Origin: Tautonia plasticadhaerens
GTDB taxonomy: Bacteria; Planctomycetota; Planctomycetia; Isosphaerales; Isosphaeraceae
Length of the DNA: 64,000 nt
NCBI RefSeq assembly: GCF_007752535.1
Contig: NZ_CP036426.1
Location: 806,001 to 870,000 of the forward strand
Reading direction: 5' to 3'
Below the pieces are notes generated by a model. That model was given only the letters and a program-made list of their open reading frames with translations, was not told the DNA's origin and ran no database searches. The translations under genes were made by a program, and so were the position numbers. Position 1 is the stretch's first letter. Each line of letters opens with the position of its first letter. Of this stretch, positions 38,861-47,177 are shown in pieces.

Positions 38861-39860
38861 CCGATCACTCCGAGGGTCCCGCCCGACCAGCCCGTCCCGG
38901 CGTAATCGCCGACCGTCCCATTTTACCGGCTCCGAGGCCGCCGGTGACTCCACTCGGGAGTCCTCCCGATCCAATGTGACTGAAATCCCTTCCTCCCCCG
39001 ATCTTAAAAGGTGTGGGCCCGATCTCCCGGCCCGCGTGCCTCCCCCCGCGCCGAGAACCCGCACCGTGCCCGAACTCCTTCGCCCCGACTCCCCTCGCCC
39101 CCGACGATCCCCCCGACCACCCGCGGGGGGCCGGCCCGCGCGCCGAGGTCGCCCGTCCCCGGCTCCGAGCCCGGTCGGCCGTCCCGCCGCCCGACCGGCG
39201 CGTCGGGGACGCGCACCGAAGCGGAGCGAACCCATTCCCGGGCAGGACATCCTGCGACAACTGATTCACTTGAAAGGGATTGCATCGCATGGGTCGCCTC
39301 GCGGGATCAGCGCACCGTCCGCGTCCGGCCCGCAACCCGGTCGCATCCCGCCGGGGCCGCCCCCCGCCGCGTCCCCCCCCGGGGCGGCCACCGCCGCCCG
39401 GGCCCCGAGGGTGTCCGGTGCGCCGCGACGGAGCGAACCCATTTTCGAGGCGTCAGATCGCGGGCAAGTTGATTCGCCGGAACGATTTGCGTTCCGGGAA
39501 GTGCGGCACCTCGTCGGCGCACCGGCCGCGTCCCGGCCACCTCGGGGCCGTCGCTCCCCGCCCGTCGGCCGGGTCGCCCCGATGTGGCCCTTCCCCGCGG
39601 CGTCGCCGTCCCGGTGCGCCGCGCGGAGCGAACCCAATTGGGTTTCGGGATTTTCCTTTCTGGAAAACGACTTGCGTCGGATTCGCTGGGCCCCGCGGTG
39701 GCGCACCGGCCGCGTCCGGGCCCCCGATTGTTCGTCCCGCTGGTCCCGGGACGGGCGGATTTCTCCGGAACTTCTCGTGCCTCCCGGTTCGGGATCGGGC
39801 TAAGATGCCGGTCCTTCCCCACCTACCCGAGACCTCCCCCCCAGCGAGGACCGCCGGACG
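38861..39860. other. 1 kb non-coding stretch upstream of phoD
   Basis: No reading frame here has consistent codon character; the several overlapping frames are Arg/Pro/Gly-rich. Its notable content is the three-copy degenerate repeat at 39210-39721. AT-richer spots lie at 38974-39008 (around ATCTTAAAAG) and at 39648-39670. TAAGAT at 39802-39807 could be a -10 for phoD but has no clear -35. Confidence 0.6.
39210..39721. repeat. three-copy degenerate tandem repeat, period about 185-207
   Basis: Two anchors recur in the same order three times. GGAGCGAACCCA starts at 39223, 39430 and 39625. GCGCACCGNCCGCGTCC starts at 39310, 39517 and 39701. The first anchor is followed by a less GC-rich segment (containing TTGATTC-like sequence in copies 1 and 2), the second by a long C/G-rich spacer with GGTGCGCCGCG before the next copy. 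Copies differ strongly outside the anchors. Non-coding position between the thioesterase and phoD genes. Nature unknown; it may be a member of a genome-wide dispersed repeat. Confidence 0.75.
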
Positions 39861-41459
39861 ATGATCGACCCGAACGAGATCCGAGAGGCCGCCCGACGAG
39901 GGCGGGGCCCGACCCGCCGCCGGTTCCTCGCCTGGGCCGCCGCGCTGCCGGCCCTCCCGATGCTGGGTGGGCGGGCCGAGGGCCGGGTCCTCCGACGCCC
40001 GAGCTTCTCCGCCGACCCGTTCTCCTGCGGCGTCGCCTCCGGGGACCCGGACCCCCGGGGCGTCGTCCTCTGGACCCGGCTCGCCCCCGAGCCGTTCGAG
40101 CCGTCGGGCGGGATGGCGCCGGACCTCGTCGAGGTCTCCTGGCAGGTCGCCAACGACGAGGCGATGGCCGACGTGGTTCGCGAGGGGAAGGCCGTCGCCA
40201 CCCCCCAGCTCGGCCACTCGGTCCACGCCGAGGTCGACGGCCTGGAGCCCGGCCGCTGGTACTACTACCGCTTCCGGGCCGGGGACGCCGAGAGCCCCGT
40301 CGCCCGCACCCGGACGATGCCCCGGGCCTCGGAGACTCCCGACGAACTCCGGTTCGCCTTCGCCTCCTGCCAGCACTTCGAGTCGGGCCTCTTCACCGCC
40401 TACCAGTACATGGCCCAGGACGACCTCGACCTGGTCTTCCACCTCGGCGACTACATCTACGAGGGCAAGGGCCGGGACGGCCAGGTCCGCAAGCACCTGG
40501 GGGACGAGATCCAGTCGCTCGACGACTACCGGATCCGATACGCCCTCTACCGGAGCGACCCCCACCTCCGAGCCATGCACGCCAAGTGCCCCTGGATGGT
40601 CACCTGGGACGACCACGAGTTCGACAACAACTGCGCCGGCGAGATCTCGGAGCAGGAGGAGGTCGACCCGGTCGCCTTCCTCGGACGCCGGGCCAACGCC
40701 TACCAGGCCTACTACGAGATGATGCCCCTGCGGCGCCGGTCGCTGCCCCGGGGGGCCGACATGCGGCTCTACCGCGGCCTGAACTTCGGCCGGCTCGCCG
40801 CCTTCCAGGTGCTCGACACCCGGCAGTACCGCTCCGACCAGCCCAACGACGACCGCCGCAGCCCCCTGAATGACGCCGCCCTCGACCCGAAGCAGTCGAT
40901 GCTCGGCCGCCGGCAGCTCGGCTGGCTGGAGGCGAACCTCCTGGCCTCGACCGCCTCCTGGAACGTCCTTGCCCAGCAGGTGATGATGGCGATGGTCGGC
41001 TTCCGGTTGGAGGACGGCGACGGCGCCCGGGTCTACTCGATGGACCAGTGGCCCGGCTACGCCGCCGAGCGGATCAAGCTCATGGAGTTCCTCCGGGACC
41101 GCAAGGTCCCCAACCCCGTCGTCCTCACTGGCGACATCCACTCCAACTGGGCCAACGACCTCCGGGTCGACGACCGGGAGCCCGACCGGCCGGTGGTGGC
41201 CACCGAGTTCGTCGGCACCTCCATCGCCAGCGGCGGCAACGGCATGGCCACCGTCCCCGGCCTGGAGGAGCGGCTGGCCGACAATCCCGCCGTCCGCTTC
41301 TTCAACGCCCAGCGCGGCTACGTCCGCTGCACCGTCACCCCCGAGGCCTGGCGGAGCGACTACCAGGTCGTCGAGCAGGTGACCACGCCCGGCGCCCCCG
41401 TCGTGACCAAGGCCTCCTTCGTGGTCGAGTCCGGTCGCCCCGGCTGCCAGCCGGCCTGA
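39861..41459 (+). CDS. phoD: PhoD-type alkaline phosphatase/phosphodiesterase
   Basis: 532 residues with a twin-arginine signal TRRRFLAWAAALPALPML at about 18-35, so probably exported folded by Tat. The PhoD N-terminal domain starts DPFSCGVASGDPDPRGVVLW. Metal-site motifs follow: FHLGDYIYEG, MVTWDDHEFDNNCAGE, and VVLTGDIHSNWAND. FASCQHFESGLFTAY is also typical. PhoD enzymes use calcium and iron to release phosphate from mono- and diesters. Next gene, 77 bases on, is an EEP-fold phosphatase, suggesting a phosphate-scavenging pair. Length is normal. Confidence 0.93.
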   Translation: MIDPNEIREAARRGRGPTRRRFLAWAAALPALPMLGGRAEGRVLRRPSFSADPFSCGVASGDPDPRGVVLWTRLAPEPFEPSGGMAPDLVEVSWQVANDEAMADVVREGKAVATPQLGHSVHAEVDGLEPGRWYYYRFRAGDAESPVARTRTMPRASETPDELRFAFASCQHFESGLFTAYQYMAQDDLDLVFHLGDYIYEGKGRDGQVRKHLGDEIQSLDDYRIRYALYRSDPHLRAMHAKCPWMVTWDDHEFDNNCAGEISEQEEVDPVAFLGRRANAYQAYYEMMPLRRRSLPRGADMRLYRGLNFGRLAAFQVLDTRQYRSDQPNDDRRSPLNDAALDPKQSMLGRRQLGWLEANLLASTASWNVLAQQVMMAMVGFRLEDGDGARVYSMDQWPGYAAERIKLMEFLRDRKVPNPVVLTGDIHSNWANDLRVDDREPDRPVVATEFVGTSIASGGNGMATVPGLEERLADNPAVRFFNAQRGYVRCTVTPEAWRSDYQVVEQVTTPGAPVVTKASFVVESGRPGCQPA

Positions 41460-41536
41460 CCCGACGGTCCGAAGGTTGATGCGACCCTCCCCGGGGCCGG
41501 ACTCGGCCCCGGGACCTCCCCGAGACGAGCCCCCCC

Positions 41537-42421
41537 ATGATCCTCCTGCTCTCGATCGCCCTCGCCCTGCCTCCGGCCGATGCCGACGCCCCCGGCGCCG
41601 ACCTCCGGGTGATGAGCTTCAACATCCGTTACGGCACCGCCGATGACGGCGAGAACGCCTGGCCGAACCGCAAGGACTTCCTGGTCGAGACGATCCGGGG
41701 CGTCGACCCCGACCTCCTCGGTACTCAGGAGACCCTCGGGTTCCAGCGGGACGACCTGGCCCGGGCCCTCCCCGAATACACCGTGCTCGCCGCCGGGCGG
41801 GACGACGGCAAGGAGTCCGGCGAGATGATGGCCCTCTTCTACCGGACCGACCGCTTCGAGGAACTCCGATCCGGCCACTTCTGGCTGAGCGAGACGCCGG
41901 ACGAGGTCGGCAGCAAGAGCTGGGACAGTTCTCTGCCCCGGATGGTCACCTGGGCCGAGCTGCGGGACCGCAAGGCCGGCCCCGGGTCCCCCCCGATCGC
42001 CGTCTTCAACACCCACTTCGACCATCGGGGACCGCAGGCCCGGCTGGAGTCGGCCCGGCTGATCCGCCGCAAGGTCGCCGAGCTGGCCCCGAACTCTCGG
42101 GTCGTCGTCACCGGCGACTTCAACGCTGGGGAGGGGAGCGATCCCTACGAGGCCCTCTTCGACCCCGAGGCCGAGGCGCCCCCGCTGGTCGACTCCTACC
42201 GCGTCGCCCACCCCGAGCCGAGCCCCGAGGGGGAAGGCACCTTCTCCAACTTCCGGGCCGGGGCGACCACGGGCCCCCGGATCGACTGGATCGCCTGCTC
42301 CCCCGACTGGGAGGTGAAGCGGGCCGACATCGTCCCCGATTCCCGGGACGGCCGGACCCCCTCGGACCACCTCCCCGTCACCGCCATCCTGGCGCCGAAG
42401 GCCGGGGCCGACCAGGACTGA
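41537..42421 (+). CDS. endonuclease/exonuclease/phosphatase-fold hydrolase, exported
   Basis: 294 residues with a short hydrophobic leader (MILLLSIALALPPADA). EEP-fold motifs are complete: VMSFNIRYGTADDGENAW, LLGTQETLGFQ with the metal Glu, VFNTHFDHRGPQARLESA, VVVTGDFNAGEGSDPY and a final TPSDHLPVTA. The RIDWIACSPD block is also usual. This subgroup contains exported phosphatases or phosphodiesterases annotated as EEP family; the exact substrate is unknown. It follows phoD in the same direction at 77 bases and may be co-transcribed. Confidence 0.9.
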   Translation: MILLLSIALALPPADADAPGADLRVMSFNIRYGTADDGENAWPNRKDFLVETIRGVDPDLLGTQETLGFQRDDLARALPEYTVLAAGRDDGKESGEMMALFYRTDRFEELRSGHFWLSETPDEVGSKSWDSSLPRMVTWAELRDRKAGPGSPPIAVFNTHFDHRGPQARLESARLIRRKVAELAPNSRVVVTGDFNAGEGSDPYEALFDPEAEAPPLVDSYRVAHPEPSPEGEGTFSNFRAGATTGPRIDWIACSPDWEVKRADIVPDSRDGRTPSDHLPVTAILAPKAGADQD

Positions 42422-42437
42422 CCGGCCCGGGGTCGGG

Positions 42438-42998
42438 TCATCGTGTGCAGGTCGGGTCCCCGACCCGATTCCAGGGCATCTTCGCCAGGAGCATCCCCAT
42501 GCCGCAGGTCTCGGTGATCCCGGCGAAGACCAGCCCCGCCCCCGCGAACGCGGAGAGGCCCAGGAAGCCCGGATGCACGAACGCCCCCAACGCGGTGCCG
42601 ATCACCACGAGCGCCCCGGCCGCGATCCGGACCTGCCGCTCCAGGGAGATGGCCTTCGTCCCCCGGACTACCGGCAGCCCGGCCTGCTCCCAGGCGACCG
42701 TCCCCCCTTCCACGTTCACCACGTTCGAGAACCCGGCCGACGCGAACTTCTCGCTGGCCATCCTCGCCCGGTTGCCGCTCCGGCAGATGACGTACAGCGG
42801 CTCGCCCCCGGCGGCGTCCCGCGACGCCATGACCGCCCTCGGGTCGAGCGCGTCGAGCGGCACGAGCCGGGCGGGCTCCGCGTGCACCTCCCGGAACTCG
42901 ACCGGGGTCCTTACGTCGATCAGGTCCACCGGCTCGCCCCGGCGGCGAAGCCCCTCCAGCTCCCTCGGCGAGATGGTCGGAATGGTCGCAACGCTCAT
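42438..42998 (-). CDS. rhodanese domain with DUF2892-like membrane tail
   Basis: 186 residues from MSVATIPTISPRELEGLRRR. The rhodanese domain has LIDVRTPVEFREVHAEPARL and the active-site loop ICRSGNRARMA with catalytic Cys72. A C-terminal segment (about 115-170) with two hydrophobic spans and GLVFAGITETCGMGMLLAKMPWN matches the DUF2892/YgaP-type tail. Membrane-bound sulfurtransferases of this layout handle persulfide sulfur. It runs 43 bases behind the DsrE-like gene in the same direction, with a divergent ArsR regulator beyond. Confidence 0.92.
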   Translation of the reverse strand: MSVATIPTISPRELEGLRRRGEPVDLIDVRTPVEFREVHAEPARLVPLDALDPRAVMASRDAAGGEPLYVICRSGNRARMASEKFASAGFSNVVNVEGGTVAWEQAGLPVVRGTKAISLERQVRIAAGALVVIGTALGAFVHPGFLGLSAFAGAGLVFAGITETCGMGMLLAKMPWNRVGDPTCTR

Positions 42999-43041
42999 CG
43001 TCCCGCTCCCCGATTCGTCCCCGAGTGCCGGTCGCCCGGCC

Positions 43042-43482
43042 TCACGGCTTGAAGTAGGCATAACCCTCGACCTGCTGCGTCCGGATCAACTCGACCGCAC
43101 CCGACGGCACCGTGCCGACGCCCGGCAGCAGGTCCTCCCGGTCGATCGACCGCTCCCTCATGGTGTTCTCGCAGGCCACGAAGCGGACGCCCCGCGCGGC
43201 GAGCGACCCGACCGCCTCGGCGTGCCCCGACCGGCCCGCCTCGACCGTGCCGATGCCGTCGCCGTGGCAGACCACCGTGATCCGCGCCCCCGGGGCCCGT
43301 TCCAGGATGTTCGCGATGTTCTTCAGGCCGCCGGCCTGACGTGCCTCGTCGGCGAAGTTGACGTGGACGACCGCCCTCAGGGGTTCCCCGTCGTCCGGCG
43401 CCTCCCCGGCGTCCGATCCCGGCCGGCCCGCGACGACGAGGACCCCGACCACCGCGACGGCCGCCCATCCGACCCTGGTCAT
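43042..43482 (-). CDS. exported DsrE-like protein
   Basis: 146 residues with a hydrophobic N-terminus (MTRVGWAAVAVVGVLVVAG). The remainder follows the DsrE/YchN-like pattern: RAVVHVNFADEARQAGGLKN, GARITVVCHGDGIGTVEAG, GVRFVACENTMRERSIDRED and GAVELIRTQQVEGYAYFKP. The conserved Cys in VACENTM is at the place where DsrE-like sulfur carriers hold their cysteine. A signal or anchor suggests the protein acts outside the cytoplasm. First gene of a pair with the rhodanese; upstream extension to 43554 lacks coding character. Confidence 0.85.
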   Translation of the reverse strand: MTRVGWAAVAVVGVLVVAGRPGSDAGEAPDDGEPLRAVVHVNFADEARQAGGLKNIANILERAPGARITVVCHGDGIGTVEAGRSGHAEAVGSLAARGVRFVACENTMRERSIDREDLLPGVGTVPSGAVELIRTQQVEGYAYFKP

Positions 43483-43634
43483 CCGCGTCTCCTCCCCGTC
43501 CGATGCGACCCGACGGCGACGGCCCCCATCGCGGCCGGACACCGGGGACGCCAACGGCGATCCCCCCGATTCCCCCCGACGCCGCTTCCCGGGGGCCGAT
43601 CCCGGTGCTAGAATCCAGTAGCCCTCTCGCCCAA

Positions 43635-43655
43635 CTATATTACCGATCGGTTATC
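43635..43655. promoter_or_regulatory. palindromic ArsR operator candidate over the promoter
   Basis: TATATTACCGATCGGTTAT lies 11-30 bases before the ArsR start; its core ACCGATCGGT (43642-43651) is a perfect palindrome, extended by TA-rich flanks. The region is markedly AT-richer than its surroundings and TATATT could serve as -10. Position and symmetry fit autoregulation by the ArsR protein and possibly control of the divergent DsrE/rhodanese pair. Confidence 0.55.
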
Positions 43656-43665
43656 CAGTCAAGAC

Positions 43666-44022
43666 ATGAGCCCCGCGATCCCCGACGAGTTCCTCGGGCT
43701 GATGGCCGAGAAGTTCCGAATGCTGTCGGATCCGACCCGGCTGGCGATCCTCCGGGCCTTGATGGCCGGGGAGCGGAACGTGACCCGTGTCGTCGAGGAG
43801 ACGGGGCGCAACCAGGCCAACGTCTCCAAACACCTGAAGATGCTCTCCGACGCCGGGCTGGTCGCCCGCCGCAAGGAGGGCTTGCAGGTCTTCTACCGGC
43901 TGGACGACCCGCTGGTGGAGCGGCTCTGCAAGCTCGTCTGCGAGACGATCGTGCAGGAGTCCCACGAGGAGGTGCAGCGGCACCGGAAGCTGCTGAGCGG
44001 CTACGGGAAGGCGAAGCCGTAG
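43666..44022 (+). CDS. ArsR-family winged-helix regulator with CxxxC
   Basis: 118 residues. FRMLSDPTRLAILRALMAGE opens the domain, NVTRVVEETGRNQANVSKHL (about 38-57) is the helix-turn-helix, and LVARRKEGLQVFYRLDD the wing. No ELCVCDL metal site is present in the recognition region. Instead Cys88 and Cys92 (ERLCKLVCETI) lie in the last dimer helix, which could sense metal or thiol/persulfide. It is divergent from the DsrE/rhodanese pair, with a palindrome just before its start. The sulfur-sensing role is inference from the neighbours and cysteines. Confidence 0.92.
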   Translation: MSPAIPDEFLGLMAEKFRMLSDPTRLAILRALMAGERNVTRVVEETGRNQANVSKHLKMLSDAGLVARRKEGLQVFYRLDDPLVERLCKLVCETIVQESHEEVQRHRKLLSGYGKAKP

Positions 44023-44156
44023 GCGAGGGTCCCTGCTCGACTCGACAAGCGTCGTCGCCGGGGCCATCTCGGGAGGGCCGGGACCCGGGGCCGGGCGGGG
44101 GGCGGGTCGTCGACCGCGCGGGGCGGGCGTCGGCACCCCGGGGCCGATCGGTCGGA

Positions 44157-44579
44157 TCAGGGGGCGTCGGGGGAGGGGGGGCTGCGGAGGAATTCGACTT
44201 CCCGGCGACGTCGGGCGTCCCTCATGGGCTGGGGATCCCAGTCCAGATCCTCGTGCTCCAGCCAGGAGGCGGCCCGGTCTCGGAGGTCGCCGGGGACGGG
44301 CACGCCCAGCTCGGCATGGAGCACGACCACGCCGCAAAGGGCCAGGCGGGCCAGCTCGTCCCAGGAATCGAGGTCGTCGCCGTGCTCCTCCCGGAAGGCT
44401 TCCAGGGCGACCCGGAGGGTGTCGGCGTTGGCGAGTTGGCGGTGGATCTGCTCGGCGGGCGTGGGGTCGCGGTCGCTCATCAGGTCGTCGTAGGCCCGGC
44501 CGTGGATGCGCTCGAAGGCGGAGTCGATCGCGTCGGCGACCTCGTCGACCTCGTAGCTGCGGACGCCCCAGTGTCCCAT
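44157..44579 (-). CDS. hypothetical protein, DUF4259-like N-terminus
   Basis: 140 residues, acidic and helical, no signal. It begins MGHWGVRSYEVDEVADAIDS, recalling the MGxWGxxxFExDxAxD opening of DUF4259 proteins, but the rest (LARLALCGVVVLHAELGVPV; EVEFLRSPPSPDAP) is not enough for a firm assignment. It follows the GT61-like gene by 27 bases in the same direction, a probable two-gene unit. Function unknown. Confidence 0.78.
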   Translation of the reverse strand: MGHWGVRSYEVDEVADAIDSAFERIHGRAYDDLMSDRDPTPAEQIHRQLANADTLRVALEAFREEHGDDLDSWDELARLALCGVVVLHAELGVPVPGDLRDRAASWLEHEDLDWDPQPMRDARRRREVEFLRSPPSPDAP

Positions 44580-44606
44580 CGGCTCGGCCCTCCCGGCGAG
44601 ATGCGA

Positions 44607-45659
44607 TCAGTCGGCCCCGGCCCCGACGAGGTCGAGGGCCTCATCCAGCGTACCGAGGTCGACGCGGAAGGGCGAGTTCACGTGACTCCGGGGCCGGCCG
44701 AGCTGGTCCAGGTCCCGGACCACCTCGGGCGTGATCTGGCCCCGGACCGCGGCGTACGAGGCGCGGGAGCAGCTCATCATGATCCGGTAGCAGTCGACCA
44801 GGTAGCCCGGCCCGAACAGCTCGACCAGTCGGATGCCCGATCGGGGCGGGGCGTCGGGCCCGGTGCCCCTGGGGTTGAATCCCAGCCAGGAGAGGCCCGC
44901 CCCGTGGATGCCGACCACCTCCCGGGCGTTGCCGAGGAGGGCCAACTGCCGATCGAACGGGAGGTCCTCGCAGTAGATCCGCTCGAACCCCCGGCGCGCC
45001 AGGTGCTCGGCGACGAGGTCCTCGTTGAGCAGCGCCCGGGCCCCCCGTCGGGCGACGAACACCCGTGGGGGCGTCGGTCCCCCGGGGTCGAGGCCCAGGC
45101 CGCCGAGGATCGTGGGGTTGTTCAGCGGGTAGTCGTAGGGGGAGTCGCATTGCACGATCCGCCCGGTCAGTTCCCGATCGGATGCGCGGTGGGGGACTCC
45201 CAGGCGGTCGAAGATCCAGCGGCCGATCGGGCTGGCGTTCTCCCGGAGGACGGCGACCACCGGGGCGTCCTCCCCCGTCCGCTCGGCGATCAGGCGGCGG
45301 GCGAGCAGCGCGGCGGTCCCCCGGAGCAGGGCATGGGCCGGGTTGGTGTCGGCTTCCCATCGGAGGTCGTAGAGCAGCGTCTCGCCGCAATCGATCGCGG
45401 GGAGCTTGCGGGCCCGCTCGTACTTCGACCGACGCTTCAGATCCCAGGGCCCTCGGATGGCCGATCGGAGCTGGCCGGCCCGGTCGGTCCGTCCCCGGGC
45501 CACCTCGACGCGGAACTCGGCCCCCTGCTTCCGCTCGGCTCGCAGGAGGATCCGCTCGATCTGGGGCTTCCAGGAGTCGACCATCCGGGTCGGGTAGCCG
45601 AAGAGGATCGACTCCGGCACGTCGATGTCGGGCAGGGGCCGGGAGAGCTGCAGTTCCAT
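44607..45659 (-). CDS. GT61-like (DUF563) glycosyltransferase
   Basis: 350 residues. The C-terminal half carries the GT61 pattern: PRVFVARRGARALLNEDLVA, FERIYCEDLPFDRQLALLGN, AREVVGIHGAGLSWLGFNPR and LVELFGPGYLVDCYRIM. The N-terminal half (about 1-190) is poorly conserved, with SILFGYPTRMVDSWKPQIER. GT61 enzymes transfer sugars such as GlcNAc or xylose and occur in bacterial capsule and surface polysaccharide loci; no acceptor can be predicted. No membrane segment seen. First of a pair with the 140-residue hypothetical. Confidence 0.82.
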   Translation of the reverse strand: MELQLSRPLPDIDVPESILFGYPTRMVDSWKPQIERILLRAERKQGAEFRVEVARGRTDRAGQLRSAIRGPWDLKRRSKYERARKLPAIDCGETLLYDLRWEADTNPAHALLRGTAALLARRLIAERTGEDAPVVAVLRENASPIGRWIFDRLGVPHRASDRELTGRIVQCDSPYDYPLNNPTILGGLGLDPGGPTPPRVFVARRGARALLNEDLVAEHLARRGFERIYCEDLPFDRQLALLGNAREVVGIHGAGLSWLGFNPRGTGPDAPPRSGIRLVELFGPGYLVDCYRIMMSCSRASYAAVRGQITPEVVRDLDQLGRPRSHVNSPFRVDLGTLDEALDLVGAGAD

Positions 45660-45789
45660 GAATCCGAAGTCGCTCCGGTGGTCGCCGCCCCCGACCCTGG
45701 CCGAGACGGTGGCTCCGATCGCGGGGCGGACCCGGTGCCGTCCCCGTCCCCATCCCCCGTCGAGTCGGCCCGGGGACCGATCGCCCGAC

Positions 45790-47049
45790 TCATTCCGCCG
45801 CCTTGCCGACGGCCAGCAGGTAGCTCGGGCTGCTGGAGTGGAACCGGAGCCGGTCGAGCTGCTCGACCCCGCGGGAGACGTGGACGTCCCAGACCTGCAC
45901 GTCCCGGGTCAGCTCCTTGAGCAGCCGGTGGGCCTCGACCAGCGCCTCGACCGAGGCCACGTTGACGACCAGCCGGCCCCCGGTCCGGAGCCGGGCGTGG
46001 GCGGCCCGGAGGATCGAGCCGACGTGCCTCCCGGTGCCGCCGACGAAGACGGCGTCCGGATCCGGCAGGTCCGCGAGGGCCTCGGGGGCCCGGCCGGCGA
46101 CGGCCCGGACGTGCTCCACGCCGAACCGCTCGGCGTTGGCGGGGATCAGGGCCAGGTCGTCGGCCCTCGGCTCGACGGCGAAGACCTGGCCCTGGGTCGC
46201 CAACTGGGCCGCCTCGATCGCCACCGACCCGGAGCCGGCCCCCACGTCCCAGACGACCGAGTCGGCCCGGATGTTGAGCTGGGCCAGGGCGATCGCCCGG
46301 ACCTCGGCCGTGGTCACCAGCGACCGCCTCGGCTGGTTCTGCGAGAACAACTCGTCCGGGTTGCCGAACCGGAGCCGCCCCCCGTGCCGGTCGGCGCGGA
46401 GGGCCAGGTCCGGGTCGCGGACCAGGATCAGGACGTGGAGCGGGTCGAAGTCCATCTCGGCCAGCTCGGCGAGCCCGGCCTGGGTCACCCGCTCGTCGGG
46501 GGAGCCGAGGTGCTCGCAGACGAAGGCGCGGAAGTCGTCGAGCCCGCGGTCGAGCATCGCCCGGGCCAGCCTCCGGGGCGGGCATCGGTCGCTGGAGAAG
46601 AGGCCAACCTTCTCGGCGTTGCGGATCCGGGAGACGATCGCCTCCACCGGCCGGGATCCGAGGTCGGCGAGGTAGGCGTCGTCCCAGCTCTCCTTCACCC
46701 GGGCGAAGGCCAGCTGCATGCTGCTGACATGCGGGACGATCTCGAACCGATCCTCCCCCAGGCGGTCGCACAGGTACCGGGCGATGCCGTAGAAGAGCGG
46801 GTCGCCGGTGCTGACCAGGACCGGGCGACCGGCCGAGTCCATCGCCTCCCGGACCTGGTCGACGGCCCGGCCCATGTCGCTGGAGAGGGCGACCTTCCGG
46901 CCCCCGGCCTCCTCGACCGCCTTCAGGGCCGCCGGGGCCCCGAGGATCAGATCCGCCCCGGCGACGATCACCCGGGCCGACTCGGTCAGGCCCGACAGGC
47001 CGTCGTCGCCGACCCCCAGAATCACGACCTTGCTGCTCGATTCGGCCAC
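45790..47049 (-). CDS. cbiET: precorrin-6Y C5,15-methyltransferase (decarboxylating) CbiET
   Basis: 419 residues from a GTG (VAESSSKVVILGVGDDGLSG), with AGGGGA upstream. The CbiE half (about 1-210) has GVGDDGLSGLTESARVIV, VLVSTGDPLFYGIARYL and LIVSRIRN-like segments. The CbiT half has LVTTAEVRAIALAQLNIRAD, VVWDVGAGSGSVAIEAAQL as SAM site, AVEPRADDLALIPANAERFG, and DAVFVGGTGRHVGSIL. The fused enzyme methylates C5 and C15 and decarboxylates the corrin ring in cobalamin synthesis. No other cobalamin gene lies in the window, so it is unlinked here. The open frame extends far upstream, but the corrin enzyme begins at this GTG. Confidence 0.92.
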   Translation of the reverse strand: MAESSSKVVILGVGDDGLSGLTESARVIVAGADLILGAPAALKAVEEAGGRKVALSSDMGRAVDQVREAMDSAGRPVLVSTGDPLFYGIARYLCDRLGEDRFEIVPHVSSMQLAFARVKESWDDAYLADLGSRPVEAIVSRIRNAEKVGLFSSDRCPPRRLARAMLDRGLDDFRAFVCEHLGSPDERVTQAGLAELAEMDFDPLHVLILVRDPDLALRADRHGGRLRFGNPDELFSQNQPRRSLVTTAEVRAIALAQLNIRADSVVWDVGAGSGSVAIEAAQLATQGQVFAVEPRADDLALIPANAERFGVEHVRAVAGRAPEALADLPDPDAVFVGGTGRHVGSILRAAHARLRTGGRLVVNVASVEALVEAHRLLKELTRDVQVWDVHVSRGVEQLDRLRFHSSSPSYLLAVGKAAE

Positions 47050-47177
47050 CGCGATCGGTCCCCTGTCCTGGAGGTGTCCGGCCACTCCGACCCGGCCCGA
47101 CGGTCGGGCCGCTCTAGGGTAGGGTCCCCGGGGCGATCCCGCCAGTCGGGCCCCGCCCGGCGGATCCGACCCGACGC

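Noticed and set aside
38865-39822. Several overlapping small frames with recurring RSEPI-like words
   Set aside because: The shared words come from the non-coding repeat anchors read in different frames; no start, no codon bias.
43503-45920. 805-codon forward frame over the ArsR and GT61-like genes
   Set aside because: Only the ArsR gene (a different frame) and the reverse genes have recognisable family content.
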